Numbered from the stretch's first letter, positions 46,533 to 60,100 are shown. The stretch is DNA of 64,000 nucleotides from Medicago truncatula (GCF_003473485.1 NC_053046.1:7512001-7576000), one strand, 5' to 3'. The notes: generated by a model not told the origin, from the sequence alone. Translations and numbers: made by a program.

Positions 46533-48758
46533 ATGTTGTCTAGTGGAAAAGAAACAAATGGGCACAGCCAAGTATCATCCATGGAAAGCACGTGTGGGGA
46601 TGTAAACCATCTCAACAAGCATGCTTGTGCTTGTGTGTTAGCTGCCACTATTATCTCTGCCATATTTGGTTATGGTGAGTGACTTTCTATTCTTTTTACT
46701 GTCTTTTCTTTTACTCAAACTTTATTTTCTACTGTCTCATAATAGTTGTGCATTTGGAGGAATGAATTCAAGCAGGTTTATAGAAATCATTCAGGAGAAT
46801 TATTTATGACTAACTTTTACTGAGATGAGAATAGACTAGACTAGACTAGACTGAATTAGTCTTTGCAAGACTCAAGCTTGATTTGATAAAAAAAAAAAAT
46901 AAATCACGTCTTAGATCTGAGATGTTATCTATCATATACTTAATTTTAGGTTTGTATCTTACCTTTTTAAACTAACAAAGTCTTTAAATAAGTAATATAT
47001 CCTTAAATAGACTAATGAATTAATAGACAAAAAAAAGTTGTGCTTTGTTTTGATATTCAACATGATATCGTAGATAATATGACTAAATATGATATCATAT
47101 TTTAATTATAGTTTATAACAATACATTTAATTAATTGTTCAAAAAAAAAAAACAATACATTTAATTATGCAAAAAGTTAATGTAGATTAACATACTAAAT
47201 TGTTGAAAATGTTGGAAAAATTATAATTTAATACAAAGTATAAAATCTAATGTAACAATAATAGTAATGAAAAAAAGTCTGATATGATATGTCTAAAATG
47301 CATTTTTTGGCATAAAATAGCTATGCAAAATCAACTAATAGGTAAATATTTTTTATTTTAGTTACAACAGTGATGGCTGGAGCACTCTTATTCATAAAGG
47401 AAGAACTTGAAATCAGTGACATGCAAGTGCAGCTTCTAGCAGGAATCTTAAATGCATGTGCATTACCAGCATGCATGATTGCAGGAAGATTATCCGATTA
47501 CATAGGTCGACGCTACACAATCATGCTATCGTCGATATTCTTCTTCTTAGGCTCAATTTTAATGGGGTATGGTTCATCTTTTCCAATCTTAATGATTGGA
47601 AGATGCATTGCAGGATTTGGTGTTGGTTTTGCACTTATCATAGTATCTGTTTACAGTGCAGAAATTTCATCTCCTTCTTATAGAGGTTTTCTAACTTCTC
47701 TACCAGATCTTTCCATTAACATAGGTTTCTTACTTGGTTATCTCTCAAATTATTTCCTTGGAAAATTATCTTTAAGACTTGGATGGAGAATAATGCTAGC
47801 TATTCCTTCAATACCTTCAATTGGTTTGGTAATATTAATGTTGCAATTGGTAGAGTCACCAAGATGGTTAGTAATGCAAGGAAGATTAGGTGATGCTAAG
47901 AAAGTTCTTTTATTAATCTCTAATTCAAAACAAGAAGCTGAACAAAGGATGAAGGAAATAAAAAATGCTGTTGGAATTGATGAAAATTGCACCCAAAACA
48001 TTGTTCATGTTTCAAAGAAAACTCGTAGTGGTGGAGGAGCTTTAAAAGAAATGTTTTATAAACCTTCACCACATGTATATAGGATACTTATTGCAGCTAT
48101 TGGTGTTCATATATTTCAAAATATTTGTGGAGTTGAGGGTATTTTTTTATATAGTCCAAGAATTTTTGGAAGAATGGGAATCACTGATAAGGGTACACTT
48201 CTTTTAGCTACAGTTGGTATTGGGATAAGCCAAACTTTATTCACATTACTATCATGTTTTTTGTTGGATAAAATTGGGAGAAGGATTCTATTATTGGTCA
48301 GTTCAGGAGGTGTGATTTTTTCTATGTTAGGGTTATGTGTTTGTTCAGCTATAGTGGAGAATTCTAAATTAGGAGAAGAACCATTATGGGCCATAATATT
48401 TACTATTATTGTTATATACATTATGGCAGGTTTTAATGCTATTGGAATTGGGGCTGTGACATGGGTTTATAGCACAGAGATATTTCCACTAAGGTTGAGA
48501 GCACAAGGACTTGGGGTTTGTGTGATTATGAATAGAATTACTAATGTGGCAGTGGTTACTAGTTTTATTTCAATTTATAAAACTATAACATTGGGTGGAA
48601 CTTTCTTTTTGTTTGTTGGTACAAATGTTTTGGGTTGGTGGTTTTACTATTCTTTCTTGCCTGAAACTAAAGGAAGATCATTAGAAGATATGGAAACTAT
48701 CTTTGGGAAAAATTCCAACTCTGAGGTACAAATGAAGTATGGAAGCAACAATGCATAG
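46533..48758 (+). CDS. Polyol/monosaccharide transporter-like (PLT subfamily, MFS), divergent
   Basis: Two exons, 46533-46674 and 47362-48758, joined in phase 1 give 512 residues. The single intron after ...IFGY is where plant PLT genes carry theirs. Twelve hydrophobic segments are expected. Sugar-porter signatures are present: GRLSDYIGRR (89-98), IGRCIAGFGVG, a LYSPRIF segment, LDKIGRR in the second half, and PETKGRSLEDME near the end. Oddities: the usual YDIGVMSGA of TM1 reads YVTTVMAGA, so the conserved Asp is Val48, and the usual QQxSGxD in TM7 reads Q300-N301-ICGVE. Family members move polyols or monosaccharides with protons across the plasma membrane. The changes suggest altered or lost proton coupling or substrate, but the ORF is fully open. 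Confidence is high for the family, low for transport activity. Confidence 0.92.
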
Positions 48759-50548
48759 TTTTGGATAATCACACTTTTTTCCTTTAAAATAAAAAAATTA
48801 AGGTAGGGATGTTGCTCCGGTCTAAGGCAGAAAAACTCAGTGAGTACTTACGAAGAAAATTACATTTACCTCGTTGTATATAATAACTAATGGAAACTTA
48901 GCTACATGTTGAATACAAACCAAATCATTCTCTACTGGGCTAACTCCTTTGAGTTATTGAGATAATTAAGGGTTCTTTGTATATATCTAGCTTATCTTTG
49001 AAGAAAATAAGTGAAAACGGTTTAACACTTGGTTTAGTTTGAAGTACTAAAATCCTGTTTTTTGGGTGCTTGTTTGACAAACTTACCCAAACCAAAAGGA
49101 TTTTTTTTTTTTTTTTTGTATTCAAAGAAAATCAATGTTACATAATGAAAATTTGTAGTTCCAATCTTTTATCTTAATTTATTGTTAGTCCTTTTTATTT
49201 TGTTTTTGGTCAAGTTAATCATGTATGTTGCAAACATAAAGACCGTTGGCTTAACCTCACTTTTAATAATTTTGTAAAAAAGATAAAAAAAAAAAAATCA
49301 TTTTTAATTCTTTTTCATAATATTTGTTTATGTGGCTATAAGAGACTTACACGATCCTTTAAAAAAAAAAAGACTTATTTGATATGTTGAGATCACACCT
49401 TATGTCTCTTGACCGCAGGATTAATTCCGAACCCTTACCTCCGGATGAAAAGTCAATTACATAGGTACTTTTTTCGTTATTGCACTTGTGCCGCGTAGGG
49501 GTCTACACATGCCCACATGCTTCTTTTAAACATATGGCATTGTTTTTTCGGTCGGTGTGCGTGGGTGCACACGACAATGTGATTCTCCAACTTTCACCCT
49601 TCAAGCCACGTGGGACTCGAAGGTCTGTGCGCGAGGTGTGCGAACCATGACATTTTTCTTTTGTTTTGTTCATATTTATTGAATTTTTCATCTCTTATAT
49701 GTGTTTGGGACTTGAGACAAAATTAATTTCCTCAAGTTGTTTGAATTTCAAAATCTTCAATGCGTTTGATCTTCATGCTTGCGTAACTTCTAAGAAATGT
49801 CTTCTAATTGGATAAATTCAATGGCATATACCAAAAGACAACGACACCCTATACAATTTTATGATCAAAATATACACATGTACTAAGTGTTAATTTGATT
49901 GAAGGAGAAAAAAAAACTTATTAAATTGACAACCTTAACAAAATACTATGTCGGACAACTTTTAAATTGTCAAAATAACCTTTCTCATAACTCAACGGAC
50001 ATTAGTTTACTCTTTTACTCTTTATTAATATAAAGTTTACAATATCAAGATGATCCAAAATCAATCCGACAAATAAATCACTAAGTTATACATTGATGTC
50101 CAAATAATTAGGTATATAAAACTCTCATGTGCATGCTTAATTATTATATTGTTACATAATGCTAATTCTTAATGGACACACAAAATCTTATACCAATTGC
50201 CATTGTCAAGCTTATAAACTTCTCATTTTACATCAAGAGAATTTTAAAATGGCAAAATATAGTAAAAGAAATATGCATAAATGCAAACTCGGGTCATAGT
50301 ATACTACGAGCTATAAGCAAAAATCATGGATTAAATCTTTAAATAGAAACTTAAGCAAAAAACAATCAAACACAACAAACCATAATTTGTGCCCATACAA
50401 CACCTATAAACAAGGACAACCTTCTAATTAACATCACCTTCTCAATGTTCATACATTAATTAAAGATGATTTAGCCTTTTGACTATAACCCTCTTCCTTA
50501 ATTTTCTCTCATCAAATTCTTCACTTGTCTCAATCTCACACTAATCAA
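48759..50548. other. Intergenic region between transporter and DUF620 gene
   Basis: AT-rich with several A/T runs. A more GC-rich patch at 49480-49660 has no coding signal that I can support. The last ~150 bp are the leader and promoter of the DUF620 gene. Confidence 0.5.
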
Positions 50549-53289
50549 ATGAAACAACCTGCTGCAAAATCATCATTAAGGAGGTTATGTCCAAACATAG
50601 ACAAAGAAGATGGATTGGAAACTGTTCTTGAAATACCTATACCTGAAGAAATGTTTTCAAACATGGGAAGTAATGTGACATTAAGATGGCAAAATATGTT
50701 AACATGGATGAAGGCTCAAACTGAGGATAAATTGTCTTCCCCTACGGTTTCAGCACGTTTAAATGAACTTCGATTTTTGCTTTACCTTGTTGGCTCTCCT
50801 CTTATCCCTCTTCAAGTTCAATTAGGACATTCCGTTCATCGTCCTGTCAGAGATTCCTCAATTGTAAGAACACATACATGTTTTTTTTTTTGTGTACAAA
50901 TTTATTAGCAATTGTTATGTTGTTGTTTTTGTTATTCTCTTGTTAGAGAAGCATATAAGGAATATTATCTTCACATATCATACTTCTCTAACAAGATATG
51001 TGTAATTAAAAAGGATAGCAATTGTATGATATGTGAAGATAATATTCCAAATATATATGTTAAAAAATGTGATTAAATTTTTTATCCTTTTTAATCTTTG
51101 AGTCTCATGTGTAATTAAATTGTGATTGCTATCCTTGATATTCATTTCCACATATATATGTTTAAAAAAAAAAAAATTAAGCTGTGGATTTAATATGTCT
51201 ATTTTGTGTGAAGATCTAAAGAAATTACGTACTACTTATGCATTAATGTGTCTGAATTAATAGTTTTGATTTGCTTTTGACAACTACATCGATTGAAAGT
51301 AGTTTATCTCCAATGAATTTTATCAAGAATCAAATGTCCACCGTATGAAATGAATTGTTAATTTTGTTGATCAGATTTGTAGAGAAATAGACATTTGTAT
51401 ATTTTTTAGTTTTTTTACTCACTTATATAGTTTTCATAACCTCCAGTTTTTGTCTATTCATTGATGTATATTGATCTAATAATTTATAGTAAATGCTCTT
51501 TGCCACCAATAGTCAAAAAAATTATTTTGATTTATTTTGATTATGACTAAAATGATGGTTGATTGTATGGTAGGAAGCATCAACGGCCAAGTATATAGTG
51601 CAACAATATATAGCAGCAACAGGAGGACAACCAGCATTGAATGTGGTTGAAAGTATGTGTGTAATGGGGCAAGTCAGGATTACTGCTTCAGATTTTCATC
51701 ATACTGGTGAAACCATTGAAGTGAAAAAAACCTCTGAAGAGAGTGGAGGATTTGTTTTATGGCAAAAGGATCCAGATTTGTGGTGTTTAGAACTCATTGT
51801 GTCTGGTTGCAAGGTTAGTTGTGGTAGCAATGGTAAGGTTTCGTGGCGTCATTCTTCTAATCAACAACAACCTATTGCTAAAGGTGCTCCTAGACCCCTT
51901 CGTCGATTTCTTCAGGTATAAACATTAGTTCATGTGTAACTTTCATATTTGCATAAAATACAAATTTTTGAATAATTCATATAATTGTTTTTGCATTCAA
52001 ATTCGAAGATAACAATCAACGAAAATGTGTTGTTAGACAAGCTAGTAATTTTGCAAATTTTAGTTGTTTTTCATTTATAAGACATGCAATGTAACACTCC
52101 TTTTTTTCTTAAACAACAAATATTATTAAAAATTTAAAACCATACCCGTAGAAGACAACACATATATTAGGCTAAGCAAGAAGATACACAGCGCTGTATA
52201 TAGACGAAACATCTCAACTGCCACTCACAAAGCAAAAAGGAAGCGGCAGCCAGAAAACAAAAACAAAACTCAAACCTGGAATGACATAAGTTATGAACCC
52301 TAAACCCTAAACCCTAAGGGTGTGTTTGGATTGAGGGTTTAGGAAGGGAAGGGAGGGGAGGGCTAAATTTTCTTTTTTAAATTACGGACTATATAACATG
52401 TTTTTCTAAAATAAATCAAGTGTGATTGAAGTATTATATGATTGTTTATTATGTTAATATGCTAACTTTTTAAAAAACATTTCATAGTGTCCGTAATTTA
52501 AAAATGAAAACCAAACCCTCCCCTTCCTTCCCCTCCTAAACCCTCCATCCAAACACACCTTAAACTTTTTTTAACAAGACCCTAAACCCTATACGCTTTA
52601 AATAAAGTATGAGTAAAATATAATTTAAACTCATCTACAAAAAAATATGTAACTTAAATTGAAGAAAATGTTCGATTTTTCACTTGGTGCTTGAATGATA
52701 CATGATATATATAGTAGTAACATATTTTTATATGCTTTTATTTTATATTAAAAAAAGTTGTTTTCACTTGTTCTTGTTATTGAATGTGACTAAACAATTT
52801 TTTTGACAGGGATTGGATCCTAGGGCTACAGCAAACTTATTTTTAGATGCTGCATGTATAGGAGAGAAAATAATCAACGATGAAGAATGTTTCATACTAA
52901 AATTAGAAACAAGTCCAGCCATTCGTGAGTCTCAAAGTGGTCCGAATTTTGAGGTCATTCACCATACCATATGGGGGTATTTCAGCCAAAGATCAGGTCT
53001 CCTAGTTCAATTTGAAGATTCTAGATTACTAACAATGAGAACCAAAGATGATAATGACATTTTTTGGGAAACAAGTCTAGAGTCAGTAATTGATGATTAT
53101 AAATATGTAGATGGAATAAATGTGTCACACAGTGGCACAACTCGAGTTACTGTTTCTAGATATGGAGAACAATCTGCAAATCATAAAAGGGAATTGGAAG
53201 AAAGATGGAAGCTTGAAGAGGTAGATTTTAATATATGGGGTTTGACTGCTGAAAGCTTTTTGCCTCCATCAAACTTAGGAAATACATAA
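50549..53289 (+). CDS. DUF620 family protein
   Basis: Exons 50549-50863, 51574-51915 and 52810-53289 join in frame (phase 0 at both junctions) to 378 residues, typical for this plant-specific family. The ATG at 50549 gives MKQPAAKSSLRRLCPNIDKEDGLETVLEIPIPEEMF, the conserved N-terminus. The DUF620 domain follows from about residue 106 (EASTAKYIVQQYIAATGG). Conserved parts include WQKDPDLWCLELIVSGCKVSCGSNGKVSWRH and HTIWGYFSQRSGLLVQFEDS. There is no signal peptide or membrane segment. Molecular function is unknown. Intron 1 carries a long hairpin and intron 2 a MITE next to telomere-like repeats. Confidence 0.93.
50959..51048. repeat. Perfect 25-bp inverted repeat in DUF620 intron 1
   Basis: 50959-50983 (GGAATATTATCTTCACATAT...) is the exact reverse complement of 51024-51048, with a 40-base loop. 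A second short stem (CTTGTTAGAGA near 50939 against TCTCTAACAAG near 50985) overlaps it. No MITE-type ends or target duplication are evident. Confidence 0.9.
52295..52317. repeat. Short telomere-like repeat
   Basis: Three CCCTAAA-type units (plant telomere motif) in DUF620 intron 2, immediately left of a MITE whose TAA target lies in the last unit. Another CCCTAAACCC follows at about 52580. Confidence 0.8.
52318..52560. mobile_element. Tourist-like MITE in DUF620 intron 2 (243 bp)
   Basis: GGGTGTGTTTGGATTGAGGG and CCCTCCATCCAAACACACCT are inverted with two mismatches, and the match extends beyond 30 bp. TAA flanks both sides (52315-52317, 52561-52563). PIF/Harbinger type. Confidence 0.93.
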
Positions 53290-53519
53290 AAAATACTTTA
53301 TAATAGACTCATATTATGTAATTTCCCAACAAAACAAAAAAAAAGAAAGTAATAAGTATCAGATATATATTTTGTAATGAAGAGCACAAACTTAATATTT
53401 GATACAATAGCAAAGAATATGACTGTAAGGGTACTAATTTTTTAAATGTGCACATACACTCTTGTATTTTTCAAAGTGCTTTTTTTTTTTTCAAAACAAA
53501 ATAGTATTTATTTAGAACT

Positions 53520-53648
53520 TTTTTTGTCAAGTAACATAGTGGTTAGCGCTCACACATTTTAAATGTGGAGAAGTGGGGTGTCCGGGATTCGAATCCTGAC
53601 CCCTGCATATAATATGCAATGTTTGTACTAACTGAACTAAGTTCACAG
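53520..53648 (-). mobile_element. tRNA-derived SINE, minus strand
   Basis: On the minus strand: GTGAACTTAGTTCAGTTAGT (A box), ATATGCAGGGG, GGATTCGAATCCCGG (B box), then CCCCACTTCTCCACATTTAA and a poly-A-like end. This arrangement is frequent in legume genomes. GAACT at both sides may be the remnant target duplication. Confidence 0.8.
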
Positions 53649-56600
53649 GAACTATTCTTCTTATGATACAAGAAATTGTATATTTTATAAGCACTATGTT
53701 GAAGCACCTCAAAATATGTTACAAATGTAACATACTTTTGTTAATTATGTTTTTGACTTTTGTTGTTTGTATTTAGAGATCTATAAATAAACTATATCAG
53801 ATGTAGGTAATCTTAGAAATCTAAGGAATGTACAAGTGAAACATTTTTTTAGGGATGTAGAAGTGAAACATGTTTATATAAACTCTACATCGCGAAAAGA
53901 TTAGAGATCCGATAAAGTTATGAGAATATAGAGACAATTCATGTCAAAATTGGTTAGAAGCAATTAACGAAGATATACAGTTTCTTGAAAGAAAGAAAAA
54001 AACAAGAATTGAGTTTTAGTTGACCTGCCAGTAGGCAAGTGGTGATAAACTTCAAACGGATAATCAAAATAATTTTTGACAAAATATATTCAAGATAAAA
54101 GAAGGAAGCCAAGATGAAGAAAAGCTCATATTGAAGGCATGTCTCTTTCCATAGTGTCGATATTGTTAGGCTAGACACTTTCACATGAGTTCGAACTCAA
54201 GACCTCATAAATGTGAACGTCAAATTTTAGATGGTGTTTGCCACTTCATTTAAGAAACCAAAAACAAGATTCCATGTGAATTTGTGATTTTTTATTAATG
54301 AGTTTCTCTCTCTTTTAAAAAAGGGGTTTTAATACCATAATAGCAATGTTTGTTAATCTTTCATACACTAAAAATTGTATTAATAAAAGCCTTCATTTCT
54401 TAAAAAATGGAGAAAAATCTCACTTTTTTTATTGCAGCTAATCTAAACGTTTATCATTTCTTCTTTGCTTAGCAACGATGCCCTCCAAAAGCCTATGCTT
54501 TCGATGATTTGAGAAATGAAATAGTTCATACTCTATGCAAGGGTTTACACATATAGTAGCAGATTTAAATGGTATGCACTGAAAATGTAAGTGTAAATAT
54601 TTTTTTTTTTGGTAGAATGAGTGTAATAATGTAGATTCCACTACTTTGATGATAAATTTCAAAATGAAGAGATATCATGAAGTATTGTGCCAAAACAAAA
54701 TTTGAGAAATTTCAAATGCAATATAATAGGTAAGAACTTGAACTTCTCTCTTGGTGTAAGTGCTTATTTATAGATGAGAGCATAAGTTGAAAATTTGTGG
54801 GACTCCCTGCATGATTTATTTGTCATCGTCTGATATCATTCATGTGATGTGGTGATGATGAGTTGCACGTATTTGCTTATTGAGAGATTGGTTAGGTGGT
54901 TTTGATTAGATGCAAAACTAGGATTAATTTAAATTGAATGCATATAAGTATCCCTCAATATATAATCATATAAGTAGGAATTCAATCTTTAATGTGTGAG
55001 GACTGGGATACTGTGAATTAACTATAGACCCGAAACAATAGTAACAACAACAAATTGTTCGTGATAGTAGTGGAAATTTCGTAGTTGCCCAAACGAGGTG
55101 GAAACATGCTCGAATGTCTATAATTGAAGGCGAAGCTGGTGAGCCAAAGGGAAGCCATCCATTCCCATCAACGGGTTTTTCAGTTTCATAATTTAGTACC
55201 ATAATTTCTAATATTTTATCTATTATGTCTTCTTTTTCTGACTTTGAGAGGTTCATTTTGTTAAATCACTTTTTTGGCTGATTGAATAACTGATGAATGG
55301 ACTATAGTGAAACGTTGCATCGCGATGGTTTCCCAAGTATCGTTCGTGGCAACATAATATCCTTTGGATTTGACATTTATTTGAGAGATCGCTTCTTAAC
55401 AAAAAAAATTAAAATAAGACCTCTCGTGATTTCCTAAAGAACATTCTTATTTATTTATCTAGAGAGTTTTTATCAATCAAATTTGTTATTTGACGGAAAT
55501 CAAGGAGATAATGATTTGTAATTAAGGAAATGTGTTAGCAAATACACACAGTAACTATCATTTCACTTCCCGAAAAGGAACAAATTGAACTGGCTTAATG
55601 GTGTTTCCAGACCAATTCGAAAAAAAATTCCTTGGAAAATATAGCATCGTTGTTTCTATATTTTCCCTCCATGTATTGAATTCTAATTGATTAATCACAT
55701 GAATTAAGTTTATTTTGGTAAAAAAAAAACGAAAATTTAATAAATGATCTATTTAGTAACAAGTTAAGTGCAACTTTGATTCCACTTTTAGTGCATGTTT
55801 GGCATCACGTTTTTCTCTTCAAAACATGTGTTTTCTTTACCAAATGTCATTTTGAACTTTATTCTGTTGTCTGAGCGACAAAAAAGTGCATCAATAAAAC
55901 GCATGTTTTGCTACAAAACACTAGTAGATTGAAGCTATAAATTAAATCTTTTGTTTGTATAAGTGATTTTTATACTCATGTTTATTATTCAACTCATTTT
56001 TATATAAATAATTTCAAACATAAATCACTACACGTTCAATTCACTTTTGATCAGAACATACTTTACGAAATCAATTAAAACACCATACAATAAAACACAA
56101 ACTAAATTAAGTTAACTTACTTGTATCTATATTTTTTTTCAGCCAATAGATGCTGTGCTTAAAATTTAGTTTATATACGTTAACTTTACAACTAGTATTT
56201 TTATTTTTTATAAAAACAAAACCTAGTATTTTATTTTGAATGAGTACATATGATATTTAGACACTTTTTTTTTACCCTCAATCAACGTCTAATTTTCTAT
56301 TTACATCTTTATTTGTACCGCATCACTACTATGCACATAAACAAAAATGGAATGATACAACTTTCTTTCTCATACTCATAATACTTTATAGGTAATTTTA
56401 ATCGGTGCCTTCAGATATTGGTTAAGAAAACAAATATAGTAACATCACATTGAAACTTGTGCAGTCAACTTATTAAAAGTCTAAAAAATATTTCTTTTAA
56501 TTAATTTTTTTTTCCTTAACCCCCGGAAGCACCGGTTAACATAATCCATACTTTATCACTATATTATTTTGGTTTCCGTACAAATCTTTGTAAATTATTG

Positions 56601-56880
56601 GTTTCATGAGTTGTGAACCAAACTATGGTTCAATTCAAATAACACTTCTTTAAACAATTTATTTCCTTTCATTTATTCCAAAAGGCATTGGAAACGGTGT
56701 CGTTGAGTGTCGGTTGGCTCAAACAATAGATATAAGCCTACACAAGACACAACAAATAGTCAAGCTTAATTGACGGTGACGATAACGCCACATATGATCA
56801 GACCAAAGTCAAGTAATAATAATAGATTGAATAGCAATACCCCACAAACACCAAATCCGTCATTTCACCATCTTCATTTT
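53649..56880. other. Intergenic region
   Basis: AT-rich. A fragment like the inside of the 57737 MITE sits at 55264-55315 (TTTTTTGGCTGATTGAATAA). An antisense 96-residue ORF (55256-54966) has no family resemblance that I recognise. GAGTTCGAACTCAAG near 54190 resembles a SINE B box but no full element can be traced. Confidence 0.5.
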
Positions 56881-56898
56881 GCATCACAGCAAAGAGAG

Positions 56899-57055
56899 AG
56901 TGTGTGTGTGTGTGTATTGTATTTGTATCTGATAATAAATCATTAACGCGGTGCCGGTGGTGTCTCACATTCACATTCCATTCCATTCCAATCAGATCGA
57001 TGAAGCTGAAACCGCTGCATCTACCACAATAATAATAATAATAATAATAATAGAT
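56899..57055. repeat. TG and AAT microsatellites in the DUF1195 leader region
   Basis: A short (TG)n tract near 56900-56915 and about eight AAT units at 57029-57053, upstream of the ATG at 57161. Confidence 0.85.
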
Positions 57056-57160
57056 TAGATTCATTCACATTATCTATAATCTTTTATTTTGATTGTGTCT
57101 GAATAATAAGAAGAAGAAGAATTGAAACACGCGTGTGGATTATAGATTATTAGATCGGAA

Positions 57161-60100
57161 ATGAAGGATGATGATGGGCTTCCAACGACGACGGCAGCGA
57201 TTAACAAAAAGGAAAACATGGATTCAGGTTTGTTTGGGAAAGGAAGGTACAAATTCTGGGCATTAGCCGCGATTTTGCTTCTTGCTTTTTGGTCTATGTT
57301 TACTGGTACCGTTTCTCTTCGTTGGTCTGGTAATCTTAATACCTTATCCAGTGACCTTGATACTCCAATTCACGATGACCTCGATGTTCTTGTAAGTTCC
57401 ATTTTCCTTTAATCTCTCTTTTTCTGACTGAATTTGGTGATGTGATTTAATTTTAGGGAAATTATATTTTCATATCAAAATTTTGATGCCGTTTGAATTA
57501 GATGGAATAGTTAGTTATGGTAATTAGTTACACTAGTTAGTTGCCATAATTTCATCTTTATTTTTCTGCTTATCTGTGAAATGTGTCTAAGTTTTAGAAG
57601 ATGAAAAAGACAAGTAAATGTAACATTCAGATTTTGATCAAGATGAAATTTTGATCCAAGACATTACTTAAAATTTATACTTTTGTTTAGAAAAGAATTG
57701 TTTTACAAGATAAAAAGTAAGTGTACCATTTTGATACTCCTTCGGTCACTATTATAAACAGCTCGAAAAATCACTTTTTTGGTTGATTGAATAACTGATG
57801 TATGGACTATAATATAGACATGATAAAAAGTGATTTCTTGAGCTGTTTATAATAGTGACGGAAGAGAGTACTTAAATATTTACTTATTTAGAAACAAATT
57901 GTTGTAGAAGATAAAAAGTAAGTGTAACATTTTGATTTTGATACATCACTTAAAATAACTTACTTATATTGAAATAGATTGTTGTAGCAAGTGCAGCATC
58001 CCAGATTTTGATCAAGATGAAAAATGACTGTAACATCTTAGATTTTGATCCAAATATTATTTATTAAAAATATTTACTTCTTTTGAAATGATTCGTATCC
58101 AATAGGTCACAGTTAGAGAGATATAAATAAATATATATGATGTTACACTAAATTTAACATGAATGTTTGTTTCTGTGTGTAGGAAATGGAGGAGAGGGAG
58201 AAAGTGGTGAGGCATATGTGGGATGTGTACACAAACAGCCGTAGGATCAGGTTGCCGAGGTTTTGGCAAGAGGCTTTTGAGGCTGCTTATGAAGAATTGA
58301 CTAGTGATGTTCCTGGTGTTAGAGATGATGCAATTACTGAGATCGCTAAGATGTCTGTGCGTTCTGTTAATTATGATCCACCTCCTATCCAATCCACGGT
58401 TAGTTTTCCTTTCTCAACCCATGGTGCTGTTAGTTAATGATATTGTTTTTATACTTGAATTAAGAAGCTAAGAACTCATTGTTAGTTGTTATTGGTGAGG
58501 AAATCAGTTCAATTTTTCAGCATTCATATTGCATTAGAAATTTGGATTACCATTTTGTTCAAAGTCTACAACGTTTTAAAAAGACAAGTTAATGCTGCTG
58601 ATCAAAGTCAATGGGCCTGTTTTGATTGGTTTATTTGAGCTTATCCACTGACATAATTACTTGTGAGACTCTTTGAGAGAGCTTATGGAAATGTTTGTTA
58701 GCTGTTTTCAGCTTATATATCCGTAAGCTCTCTGAGATAGCTTATGAAACCACCTTTTTTTATATAGCTTATACGCAACCACACTTTTATTACGGTGCTT
58801 ATGCTATAAGCGTTTAATGAAGTTGTTTATCTAAACATGAGTTAAATTCCTCCACAAAAAGACTTGTGAAAAAAATAAATATTAAGAGAGTTTTTTTAAC
58901 TAAAATTATGAGTTTGTTAAACAAAAGTTTTTCATGTTAGTTGATATTAGTCTGTGTTTTTATTTTTTAAATGCTGTTTTTCATATGGTTTTTTCATCAA
59001 AGATTAGGGACGGAGAGAGTACTATATAAGTTCTCTGTATGGCAGTTGAGGCTACAAAAACACAATTAGCTGCATATTTGTTTTTCATTTTTAACTTACT
59101 AACCACCCCTTCTAACTATACTTTTAAGGTTCTATCCTTTAATTGATCCAAGATGACGCTAACAGTTCATAATCAAACTTGTGACAAATTAGATGGATAA
59201 AAAATATAGTCAAGTTATAAGTGATGGATTTGTTGAATGAAGCAAAGCTTGCTGTCAGGTAGAGTGTTGAATTGATGATGCAGAAATAGTGTGGTTAGTA
59301 GGTCCTTAAAAATTAAATAATGATAGTGTAGATCCATTATGGTCTTACTCTGGGAGAAGAAAAAAAAAACACGTTCTAGTTTGGTCTGTAAAAAAGGCTC
59401 AATTTTTAGTCCTCGAAACGAATAAACTAGGACATTTTAGTCCCTCCCTCAACCTCCATCCAATACTGAATTTTTGTGCTGATGTGTAATCTTATTCAAC
59501 ATGTTATGTCAATGATTTTAAGGGACAATATGGTCCCTGACAATGACTACAAACTGACATTTTGTTTCTTTTTTAAATAAAAAAGAAGACAGTTTGTTCC
59601 CTTAAATTCCTAGACTGTAAAAAAGGCTCAATTTTAATGAATAAACTAGGACATTTTAGTCCCTCCCTCAACCTCCATCCAATACTGAATTTTTGTGCTG
59701 ATGTGTAATCTTTCTTATTCAACATGTTATGTCAATGATTTTAAGGGACATTATGGTCCCTGACAATGACTACAAACTGACATTTTGTATCTTTATTAAA
59801 TAAAAAAGAAGACAATTTGTTCCCTTAAATTCCTAGACTGCATCTTCTTCCTCAAAACGCCTTTCTCCGTTCTTGATATTATTGAAGGACCTTGGAGAAC
59901 TGGTGTTCAAGACTTATTCTGGTCCTTGAGAATAGTTTCTAAACTTGACATTTTTGTATTGGCTAATTTACTTAATTGAATTGAAAATATATTCTGCTCA
60001 TTGAGAAAAAACCTGGGAACCAGTTTGGTCCCTTAGAAAACAAAACTTACATATAGTCTTCACTCTTCAGGAAAAATAATCTGGGACACCTGAGTCCTCT

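Noticed and set aside
53580..53600. B-box GGATTCGAATCC-type sequence as a tRNA gene
   Set aside because: No cloverleaf can be drawn; the surrounding layout is that of a tRNA-derived SINE.
54966..55256. 96-residue minus-strand ORF
   Set aside because: No recognisable family, no promoter or splice partners, and part of the area resembles a MITE fragment.
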